Shown one piece after another: positions 1-4,741 of a DNA stretch of 7,429 bases; the first letter of the stretch is position 1, and each line of letters opens with the position of its first letter. Origin of the DNA: Deltaproteobacteria bacterium (GTDB lineage Bacteria > Desulfobacterota > Desulfobacteria > Desulfobacterales > SG8-13); the NCBI GenBank assembly GCA_024639205.1, contig JAHEIV010000141.1:1-7429 (forward strand), read 5' to 3'. The notes beneath the pieces are model-generated. The model worked only from the letters and a program-made list of their open reading frames with translations. It made no database searches and was not told where the DNA came from. The position numbers were made by a program, and so were the translations under genes.

Positions 1-132
1 CTGGACCGCAAAGGTGATCGCATCGACCGGCGCATGGACCGCAGGGGCGACCGAATCGACCGGCGCCTGGACCGCAAGGGAGACCGGATCGACCGGCGCA
101 TGGACCGCAGGGGCGACCGGATGAGCCACCGC
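1..132 (+). repeat. 33-bp tandem repeat with 66-bp higher-order unit, coding
   Basis: Four in-frame 33-bp units share the core GGACCGCA and GATCGACCGGCGC-like ends. Units 1 and 3 begin CTGGACCGCAA (Leu, Lys) and units 2 and 4 begin ATGGACCGCAGGGGCGACCG (Met, Arg). The alternation shows that a 66-bp pair was duplicated after the two single units had diverged. Unit 4 loses the pattern over its last 11 bases, marking the edge of the array. The array continues off the left end of the window, so its full copy number cannot be seen. Confidence 0.8.
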
Positions 133-225
133 CCTGACAGGCGGGGTGAGAGGTTCGACAGGCAAATGGATAACGGCAGACAACGTATGCACACACGACA
201 ACATAACCGGGTCGGCCGCAGATAG
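1..225 (+). CDS. Asp/Arg-rich 11-residue repeat protein, 3' end only
   Basis: The reading frame is open from the first base of the window to the TAG at 223-225, so only the last 74 residues are visible and the start lies upstream. The protein is built from 11-residue units, 33 bp each, of the form [L/M]DR[K/R]GDRIDRR. Four clear units lie at 1-33, 34-66, 67-99 and 100-132. A diverged unit (PDRRGERFDRQ) and a fading sixth follow, then a basic tail ending VGRR. Hydrophobic residues occur at unit positions 1 and 8, the 7+4 spacing of a hendecad helix, though a glycine in each unit argues against a rigid rod. Similar DRRGDRIDRR proteins are common as hypothetical proteins in Gammaproteobacteria; their function is not known to me. 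Reading frame and repeat are certain; function is open. It may belong with the DUF3106 protein downstream, another basic repeat protein. Confidence 0.75.
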   Translation: MDRKGDRIDRRMDRRGDRIDRRLDRKGDRIDRRMDRRGDRMSHRPDRRGERFDRQMDNGRQRMHTRQHNRVGRR

Positions 226-317
226 GATGCCCAAGCGCAAAACAGGGGAAAATCGGCCGTCTGTGCAATTGTCGGGAGGAAATATACCGGCTCACCAGCG
301 GCGGGATGTGAAACGGG

Positions 318-872
318 ATGAGGGACGCAAGCAGCCGGGCGATGGATTCGTTTCTGGCCTCGGTTGAACGCCGGGCTTTTCGGATTGCCCAGATGGCCGT
401 CGGTAGCACGGAAGATGCCCTCGACATTGTTCAGGATGCCATGTTCGGGCTGGTAAAACGGTACGCGGATAAACCGCCATCGGATTGGAAACCATTATTT
501 TACCGCATTCTGATGAGCAGAATTCGCGACTGGTATCGCCGCAGGTCGGTCCGCAATCGATGGCGCGCCTGGCTGCGCAACATCCGATATGAAGACAGAT
601 CCGAGGAAACGGATTCCATCGAGACACTGCCCGCACCGCCGGGTGGCAATCCGGACGCTCAAGTGATGATCGGCGATGCGATGGCGGCCCTGGACAGAGC
701 GATTCAGGCCCTTCCCCTGCGCCAGCAGCAGGCTTTCTTGTTGAGGGCCTGGGAAGGTCTCAGTGTCCGCGAGACGGCGAAAGCCATGAAATGTACGTCC
801 GGCAGTGTAAAAACCCACTATTCTCGGGCGGTTCACACGCTGCGAGACGAACTGGGAGAGCACTGGCCATGA
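318..872 (+). CDS. ECF-type RNA polymerase sigma factor (sigma-70 family)
   Basis: This 184-residue protein has the two-domain layout of extracytoplasmic function sigma factors and would direct RNA polymerase to a small regulon. Counting from 318, region 2 spans about residues 10-75 (ALDIVQDAMFGLVKRYA, then PLFYRILMSRIRDWYRRR). A variable linker covers about 85-118. Region 4 spans about 120-180, with the helix-turn-helix GLSVRETAKAMKCTSGSVKTH at 147-167 for -35 recognition. The start is uncertain. ATG 318 gives the longest frame, but ATG 342 gives MDSFLASVERRAFRIA, which resembles how relatives begin (176 residues); neither has a well-placed ribosome binding site. The stop overlaps the next start as ATGA (869-872), implying translational coupling. 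It heads a run with a DUF3619-like membrane protein and a DUF3106 protein, a recurrent gammaproteobacterial arrangement. No clear promoter is visible upstream. Confidence 0.9.
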   Translation: MRDASSRAMDSFLASVERRAFRIAQMAVGSTEDALDIVQDAMFGLVKRYADKPPSDWKPLFYRILMSRIRDWYRRRSVRNRWRAWLRNIRYEDRSEETDSIETLPAPPGGNPDAQVMIGDAMAALDRAIQALPLRQQQAFLLRAWEGLSVRETAKAMKCTSGSVKTHYSRAVHTLRDELGEHWP

Positions 873-1231
873 AACCGAAACAGCCGGATACCGAATTCGT
901 TGAAAGGGTACGACAGGAACTGGATCGCGGTGTTGCGCATCTCGATCCGGGTGTGTCGGCGAGACTGAGCCGGGCGCGTCAACGGGCGCTGGCCAGGGAG
1001 CGTGAACGCAAGACGATCTGGCTCAAACCACAGCGGTTGTGGCCTGCTGTCGCGATTGCCGCTGCCTTGGTCTTGTTCGTCATGCTGATCGATTATCGCA
1101 CGCTTCCGAAATCACAGCTGACCAGTGGAATTGAAGATGTTGAAATTCTTGCAAGCAGTGACAACCCGGATTTTTTCGACGAACTCGATTTTTATCACTG
1201 GCTGGCCGAAGAGATGGATCGCGCCGGTTAG
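869..1231 (+). CDS. DUF3619-like single-pass inner-membrane protein
   Basis: The start at 869 is set by the ATGA overlap with the sigma gene and by GGGAG at 854-858, ten bases upstream. The 120-residue product has a charged, basic N-terminal region (residues 1-56, with RVRQELDRGV and ARQRALARERERK). One transmembrane helix follows at about 57-76 (LWPAVAIAAALVLFVMLIDY), then an acidic tail ending ELDFYHWLAEEMDRAG. The positive-inside rule places the N-terminus in the cytoplasm. The layout and the LDFYxWLA-type ending match DUF3619 proteins, which usually sit between an ECF sigma gene and a DUF3106 gene. I infer a possible anti-sigma role from position and topology; no zinc-type anti-sigma motif (HxxxCxxC) is present and no function is proven for the family. 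Confidence 0.75.
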   Translation: MKPKQPDTEFVERVRQELDRGVAHLDPGVSARLSRARQRALARERERKTIWLKPQRLWPAVAIAAALVLFVMLIDYRTLPKSQLTSGIEDVEILASSDNPDFFDELDFYHWLAEEMDRAG

Positions 1232-1469
1232 CTTTCTGGTGCTCAGCGTTATTGGACTAACGATCTCCATCCAGAACAGGGTGGCTGCGCAAGAGATCGA
1301 TCCCGGCTTCGAATCGCAACGCGCTCAGGGGGCTCCGGAGGCATCTTTCCAGGAACTGCTGGAATACCTGGGGCAGTGGGAAACCGATGAAGGCAGCTGG
1401 ATCGATCCATCCGATCTGGATTGGCTGTTGCAGCCCGATCAGGAAACGGGAAATGATGAAGAGAAGTAA
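1137..1469 (+). CDS. Small acidic exported protein, unknown function; start uncertain
   Basis: I do not recognise a family. The frame carries a convincing secretion-signal segment, KRWIAPVSFLVLSVIGL followed by RVAAQ (codons about 1209-1289). The mature part is about 60 residues and very acidic, roughly 17 Asp/Glu against 2 Arg/Lys, with repeated Trp (GQWETDEGSWIDPSDLDWLL). It ends at TAA 1467-1469, overlapping the DUF3106 gene by 17 bp. The start is a problem: the nearest in-frame ATG is 1137, which forces a 95-bp overlap with the DUF3619 gene and a long n-region of about 24 residues before KRW. GTG 1125 and GTG 1158 are other options. GTG 1239 would remove the overlap but also the basic n-region. 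The compact position between the membrane protein and the DUF3106 gene supports a real gene. Coordinates use ATG 1137 as a placeholder. Confidence 0.55.
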   Translation: MLKFLQAVTTRIFSTNSIFITGWPKRWIAPVSFLVLSVIGLTISIQNRVAAQEIDPGFESQRAQGAPEASFQELLEYLGQWETDEGSWIDPSDLDWLLQPDQETGNDEEK

Positions 1470-2205
1470 ACCCTTGTTTATTGTTTTGGCCACACTGGCC
1501 CTGGTGGTGTTCACCGGCCCGAGCCTGGCTGCAGCAGAAGGCCAAATTGCCTGGAGCCAGCTTTCTTCCGAGGAGCAGAAAGTACTGCAGTCCTTTGGGG
1601 AGAACTGGACGCAGCTGTCGGCCGAGCAGCAGAGGCGTTTGCAGAAAGGAGCGCGGCGTTGGGCGAACCTGACACCGGAAGAGCGCGGGCGGGTAAAGCA
1701 GCGGCTGCAACGCTGGAAGCAAATGAGTCCGCAACAGCGTGAAAGAGCACGACAGCGGTTTGAATATTTTCGGCAGTTGCCGCCGGAAGAGCAGCAACAG
1801 TTGCGCCGTGTCCAGCAATGGTACCAGGAACTGCCGCAGGAAAAAAAGAGGGAGATTCGCCGTCGCTGGCAGAGCCTTTCCCCCGAGCAGCGTCAGAAAT
1901 TTCGACAGCGTAGGCAGGACATGTCGCCCGAGCAGCGTGATCGAACGCGCAAACGATGGCAGGAACTGAATCCCGAGCAACGTGAGCAGCTTCGAAAAAA
2001 CTGGCAGGATTTGACCCCCCAACAGCGGCAGGAGCTGCGCCGCCGTTGGCAGAACCTCACGCCGGAAGAAAGAGAACAACGCCGGAAGCGTTGGCAGGGC
2101 ATGACCCCCGAAGAGCGCAAGAACTGGCGCCGACAAATAAACCAGGCTCCGAATGCCCAAGGAGCGAATCGGGGGGCCGGCCGCGCGGACCGTCGCCGCC
2201 CCTGA
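1453..2205 (+). CDS. DUF3106 protein: exported basic repeat protein
   Basis: The start at 1453 (or the adjacent ATG 1456) is chosen because AGGAAA at 1441-1446 sits at normal spacing and a signal peptide begins at once: MMKRSK, a hydrophobic core, then a probable cut near SLAAA (residues 24-28). The rest is almost entirely a repeat with consensus W-x-x-[L/M]-[S/T/P]-P-E-[E/Q]-R, then a basic run. Twelve copies start at Leu/Met residues 37, 55, 73, 91, 109, 127, 142, 157, 172, 187, 202 and 217. The spacing is 18 residues for the first five intervals and 15 for the last six. The 250-residue protein is strongly basic and ends in a Gly/Arg/Asn tail. DUF3106 proteins have no established role. The repeats resemble the LTxxQ motif of periplasmic Spy/CpxP/ZraP proteins, so an envelope chaperone or sensor role is a reasonable guess. 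It is the last gene of the sigma-factor run. Confidence 0.85.
   Translation: MMKRSKPLFIVLATLALVVFTGPSLAAAEGQIAWSQLSSEEQKVLQSFGENWTQLSAEQQRRLQKGARRWANLTPEERGRVKQRLQRWKQMSPQQRERARQRFEYFRQLPPEEQQQLRRVQQWYQELPQEKKREIRRRWQSLSPEQRQKFRQRRQDMSPEQRDRTRKRWQELNPEQREQLRKNWQDLTPQQRQELRRRWQNLTPEEREQRRKRWQGMTPEERKNWRRQINQAPNAQGANRGAGRADRRRP
1561..2145 (+). repeat. Twelve-copy degenerate protein repeat, 54-bp then 45-bp period
   Basis: Within the DUF3106 gene the repeats begin at codons 1561, 1615, 1669, 1723, 1777, 1831, 1876, 1921, 1966, 2011, 2056 and 2101. The first five steps are 54 bp and the next six are 45 bp. The 45-bp block is more uniform in sequence (CCCGAGCAGCGT-like cores) than the 54-bp block. 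This suggests the 15-residue unit expanded more recently, from an ancestor that lost three residues. Confidence 0.75.
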
Positions 2206-2469
2206 TTCTTCCCGCCGAAAAAGAAAATCCGGTGACAGTTACCGACTGCCGGTCCCAACGATCTCGAATCCGGCGGCTGGCATGTCATGCGGCGTTTTTT
2301 CTGCCACCGAAGCGATAATCGGAAAAGCCTCGTCAGTCCCCTTGCGCAATCGCACCATCGCGTGCGATACCCGCCTGGTTGTTTCCCCCCGGTAAACGAT
2401 CATCTCGCAGGACGAAGGTAAAAAATGATGCAATCGTCCGGCGCGATGAACGAACCACAGAGCTTTATC
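2206..2469. other. Intergenic stretch with no supported gene
   Basis: These 264 bases separate the DUF3106 stop from the promoter at 2470. No convincing terminator is present: the T-run at 2293-2298 lacks a matching stem. A 53-codon minus-strand frame (2403 down to 2239, ending TAA) shows a GC-rich third position but has no ribosome binding site and no recognisable domain. It is treated as an observation rather than a gene. Confidence 0.5.
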
Positions 2470-2498
2470 TTGACCCTAACCGCTCGAAATTATATAAT
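2470..2498 (+). promoter_or_regulatory. Sigma-70 promoter for the DUF2726 / AMP nucleosidase pair
   Basis: TTGACC at 2470-2475 matches the -35 consensus at 5 of 6 positions. TATAAT at 2493-2498 is a perfect -10 box, and the 17-bp spacer is optimal. Transcription should start near 2505, about 114 nt before the TTG start at 2619. The -10 box lies inside a perfect 14-bp palindrome, AAATTATATAATTT (2487-2500). It is the clearest promoter in the window and sets the left edge of this two-gene unit. Confidence 0.8.
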
Positions 2499-2550
2499 TT
2501 AGATCGACAAACCCTGGCAAACCGCCGCTGTGCATCAAATTCGGAAGGAT

Positions 2551-2604
2551 TTGATCCGACGGCTTTTCAACACCGGCACCGCTGATACGGATCAATCGGA
2601 TCAA
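2551..2604 (+). promoter_or_regulatory. 5' leader stem-loop with two alternative 3' arms
   Basis: TTGATCCGA at 2551-2559 is perfectly complementary to TCGGATCAA at 2596-2604 (9 bp). Its first eight bases are also complementary to CGGATCAA at 2588-2595 (8 bp). The two 3' arms form a tandem direct repeat of CGGATCAAT and CGGATCAAC. The last arm ends directly before the ribosome binding site at 2606-2614. In RNA the two pairings exclude each other; in DNA the repeats could be an operator. It lies inside the predicted transcript from 2505. A regulatory role is inferred; the pairing is seen directly. Confidence 0.5.
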
Positions 2605-2605
2605 C

Positions 2606-2614
2606 GAGAGGGGG
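2606..2614 (+). promoter_or_regulatory. Strong ribosome binding site for the TTG start at 2619
   Basis: GAGAGGGGG lies 4-7 bases before TTG 2619, depending on which part is counted as the core. It supports this non-ATG start, since no in-frame ATG is close by and the predicted membrane segment begins at once. Confidence 0.65.
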
Positions 2615-2618
2615 AATA

Positions 2619-3377
2619 TTGAACAGCCTCACCATCATACTGGGTATCTCCCTGGTTGCGCTGATCGCGCTCTATTATGTGCTGAAATCGAGAAAAGTTA
2701 AGGAAAAGTCCTTACCGGAAAGCCCGGATTACCCCTACATCCGAGAGCAGACTTTGCTCACTGCTTATGAACAATCCCTCCACAGCGCATTGAATCGGGT
2801 TATCGATGACCAATACAGTATTTTTGCGAAGGTCGGACTGGCTAACATCCTCGGCATCGATCCGGAGCTGCCCGAACGCGTGCTTGGTTCTGCACGGGAG
2901 CGGATCGAACGGGAGAACGTCGACTTTGTCCTTTGCGAAAGCAACGGCACGGGTATTTTGGGCGTTATCCAGCTGGATCCTTACACCCATCAGCCGGACG
3001 GTCGACGCCGACACGACACCTTCATCGATACGGCCCTGAAAGCCGCAGGGATTCCAGTGATTCGCATGCCGATCCAAGAAAAATACTCCGAGCAGGAGCT
3101 TCGAATCGAGATTACCCGGTCGCTGGTGCTCAACTGGGGGAAAGAACCGGAAGCAGGAAACCAGGCGATCGATGGAATCGAGTCGGAAACGTCCGGGCCG
3201 AAATACGGCGGTCAGCCCCTGGGGGATTGCCCTGACTGCGGCTCGTCGTTGCAGATACGCCAGGCGCGAAAAGGCAAGTTTGCGGGCCAACATCTTCTTA
3301 TCTGCTCCCGGTACCCGGCATGTAACAATATACGCCTGATCAAGGAGCATGCTGCCATTTTGGAAACACATTCATAG
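2619..3377 (+). CDS. Membrane-anchored DUF2726 protein with topoisomerase-type zinc ribbon
   Basis: The 252-residue product starts at TTG 2619. Residues 4-22 form one hydrophobic membrane anchor (LTIILGISLVALIALYYVL), followed by a basic stretch that should be cytoplasmic. Residues about 40-170 match DUF2726, a family with a restriction-endonuclease-like fold. They include VDFVLCES (101-108), GVIQLD (115-120, with Gln where many relatives have Glu), a conserved RRRHDTFIDTALKAAGIPVIR segment, and a C-terminal helix. A linker leads to a C4 zinc ribbon with Cys 204, 207, 229 and 235 (CPDCG, then CSRYPAC), like the ribbons at the C-terminus of topoisomerase I that bind single-stranded DNA. Nucleic-acid binding is therefore likely; nuclease activity is uncertain given D102/Q118/D120. 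The AMP nucleosidase gene follows 39 bp later, probably on the same mRNA. Confidence 0.82.
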   Translation: MNSLTIILGISLVALIALYYVLKSRKVKEKSLPESPDYPYIREQTLLTAYEQSLHSALNRVIDDQYSIFAKVGLANILGIDPELPERVLGSARERIERENVDFVLCESNGTGILGVIQLDPYTHQPDGRRRHDTFIDTALKAAGIPVIRMPIQEKYSEQELRIEITRSLVLNWGKEPEAGNQAIDGIESETSGPKYGGQPLGDCPDCGSSLQIRQARKGKFAGQHLLICSRYPACNNIRLIKEHAAILETHS

Positions 3378-3416
3378 TCCATCCCACTAATTTCGTTTGC
3401 GGAGCCGATCACACAA

Positions 3417-4196
3417 TTGAAAGAACACGAATACATCCGGCAAACACTGGAACGCTATACCGGCAGCTCGCTTGAATCGTTCTGCGACCACCTGTTAATT
3501 ACCAATTTTAAGCCCTACATCCACAGGTTTCAGGAAAAAACCGACGGCGCATATTCCGAGGGCAATTTTCGAGTGGTGCACGCAGCTGAAATGAACTGCA
3601 CGATGGTTGATTTCGGGATCGGATCCCCGCAGGCGGCATTGTTGATCAACTGCCTGGCGTATCTCGACAACCTGCGGTCGGTGATCATGCTGGGGATGTG
3701 CGGCGGGATCGACGACATTCTCGAGGTGGGTGATTTTCTGATCCCTTCGGCGGCCATCCGCGGGGAGGGGACCAGTCGTCATTACCTGCCACCTGAGTTT
3801 CCTGCCATCCCGGCCTCTTCAGTGAACTTATACTGCATCGGCGCCGTCCGGAAAGCGGGGTTGACCCCACGATGCGGTATCGTTTATACCACCGACAGGC
3901 GGTTGTGGGAATTCGACGATGATTTCGTGGGCTATCTGCGCAAACAACGGATCCTGGGTATCGAGATGGAGCTCGCAACCCTCTTTTCCGTTGCCTATCA
4001 CTATGAGGTTCCTACCGGTTCCATCATGCTGGTGTCCGACATGCCGTTGAACAGAAGCGGTAAGAAAGATAAAAAACGGCACGATGAGATTTACTCCACG
4101 CACATGGAAACGCACCTGGAGCTTGGCATCGATGCAGCGATGAACTTGCAGCAAAACTGGGGCGATGTGGAAAAGCGGCTCCGCAGCGAATGGTAA
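3417..4196 (+). CDS. AMP nucleosidase, short form (nucleoside phosphorylase family)
   Basis: The enzyme would hydrolyse AMP to adenine and ribose 5-phosphate in the cytoplasm, linking purine salvage to nucleotide pool control. The 259-residue protein is a single phosphorylase/MTAN-fold domain. It has an N-terminal LERYTGSSLESFCDHLLITNF segment typical of the short AMN-like family, the glycine-rich MLGMCGGIDD at 91-100, the purine/ribose site GIEMELATLF at 181-190, and the acidic SDMP at 207-210, whose Asp is the usual base-contacting residue. It lacks the extra N-terminal domain of the roughly 480-residue E. coli Amn. The short form is best known from Bacteroidetes and Chlamydiae, so transfer is possible. 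The start is TTG 3417 with GGAG at 3401-3404, a rather long 12-base spacing; the next ATG would delete conserved sequence. Another purine nucleosidase or phosphorylase specificity cannot be excluded. Confidence 0.83.
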   Translation: MKEHEYIRQTLERYTGSSLESFCDHLLITNFKPYIHRFQEKTDGAYSEGNFRVVHAAEMNCTMVDFGIGSPQAALLINCLAYLDNLRSVIMLGMCGGIDDILEVGDFLIPSAAIRGEGTSRHYLPPEFPAIPASSVNLYCIGAVRKAGLTPRCGIVYTTDRRLWEFDDDFVGYLRKQRILGIEMELATLFSVAYHYEVPTGSIMLVSDMPLNRSGKKDKKRHDEIYSTHMETHLELGIDAAMNLQQNWGDVEKRLRSEW

Positions 4197-4241
4197 AGCA
4201 TCTGCCCGTTTAACGATGCTGCCACGATCGATGAAATACCG

Positions 4242-4277
4242 TTTGGCGTCACTTTCGCGCCCTCTCGCCAAAGAGAG
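4242..4277 (+). other. Overlapping alternative stem-loops after the AMP nucleosidase gene
   Basis: TTTGGCG (4242-4248) pairs perfectly with CGCCAAA (4266-4272) across 17 bases. CTCTC (4262-4266) pairs with GAGAG (4273-4277) around the 6-base loop GCCAAA. The two stems share base 4266, and the second uses the 3' arm of the first as its loop, so they compete. No T-run follows, so this is not a standard intrinsic terminator. It could stabilise or process the 3' end of the mRNA. Confidence 0.35.
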
Positions 4278-4379
4278 TACAAAACGAATCCGGCCCCATT
4301 GATGCAGTACTGAACCCATCCCCGGTAACCTTAGATCGGATCGTATTTGCCGAAGTGTCGGCGCAGCGGTTTATCGATC

Positions 4380-4402
4380 CACACGGCGGTGTGATTTTTT
4401 TT
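4380..4402 (+). terminator. Probable intrinsic terminator of the DUF2726 / AMP nucleosidase transcript
   Basis: CACAC (4380-4384) pairs with GTGTG (4389-4393) around a GGCG tetraloop. After a single A come eight T residues (4395-4402). The stem is short, but the long T-run on the + strand makes this the best intrinsic terminator in the window. It lies about 180 bases past the stop at 4196, giving the upstream mRNA a long 3' region. Confidence 0.5.
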
Positions 4403-4442
4403 CCCGGGTTATCCAGCCCACCTTTTCATCTCCTTGCTTCCG

Positions 4443-4456
4443 GTGAATCGATTCAC
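4443..4456. promoter_or_regulatory. Perfect 14-bp palindrome, possible operator
   Basis: GTGAATCGATTCAC reads the same on both strands with no spacer, the shape expected of a dimeric repressor site. It lies between the predicted terminator and the DUF885 gene. A perfect palindrome of this length has a fair chance of arising at random in a window of this size, and no regulator gene is visible nearby. Confidence 0.3.
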
Positions 4457-4741
4457 GGGTGAAGTGAAACATGCAGCAAAAAGGCCAACTTACAACCTGC
4501 TGCAATTACACTCTTTACACTATCAATGACAATCGCACAGCTGTCGCCTGCGAGCGCCGATGTTCAGCCGCAAATACCGCTCACACGCAATTGATCGCGG
4601 TTGAATTAAAAACCCGATTGAATTTTCAACAAGTTATGTTACGGAATGGGCAATTCCGGATGTGCAGACATTGGGATTTCAGATCACGCAGTCTGCTTCA
4701 TTACGAACACGTAACGGACTGCCTCCGAGGAATGAACCGCT

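Larger units (their letters stand above)
4197..4741. other. Long intergenic region, non-coding as far as can be seen
   Basis: No frame in these 545 bases has a convincing start, ribosome binding site or family signature. The longest + strand frame, 4471-4755, is Cys/Arg-scattered and overlaps the start of the next gene. The stretch holds overlapping stem-loops at 4242-4277, a probable terminator at 4380-4402 and a 14-bp palindrome at 4443-4456. It also has a 7-bp inverted repeat (4472-4478 with 4498-4504), an AT-rich segment around 4590-4640, and a 6-bp stem CGGAAT/ATTCCG (4642-4658). I found no good -35/-10 pair for the downstream gene. Confidence 0.6.

Noticed and set aside
1..132. The 33-bp repeats as a CRISPR array
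   Set aside because: The units are directly adjacent with no spacers, keep one reading frame and encode a clear 11-residue protein repeat.
1398..1409. Perfect palindrome TGGATCGATCCA
   Set aside because: It is inside the coding sequence of the small acidic protein and GATC-rich palindromes of this size are expected by chance.
1249..2160. A 303-codon open frame on the minus strand
   Set aside because: It lies entirely opposite the acidic gene and the DUF3106 gene. Its Leu/Pro-rich repeats are the reverse reading of the DUF3106 repeat, so it is a shadow.
2270..2298. Possible terminator ending in the T-run at 2293-2298
   Set aside because: The GC-rich bases before the T-run find no complementary arm close upstream, so no stem forms.
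2379..2585. A 68-codon + strand frame over the promoter
   Set aside because: It spans the strong promoter and leader repeats, has no ribosome binding site, and reads as random sequence.
3828..4319. A 163-codon minus-strand frame
   Set aside because: It mostly lies opposite the AMP nucleosidase gene, whose conserved motifs fix the coding strand.
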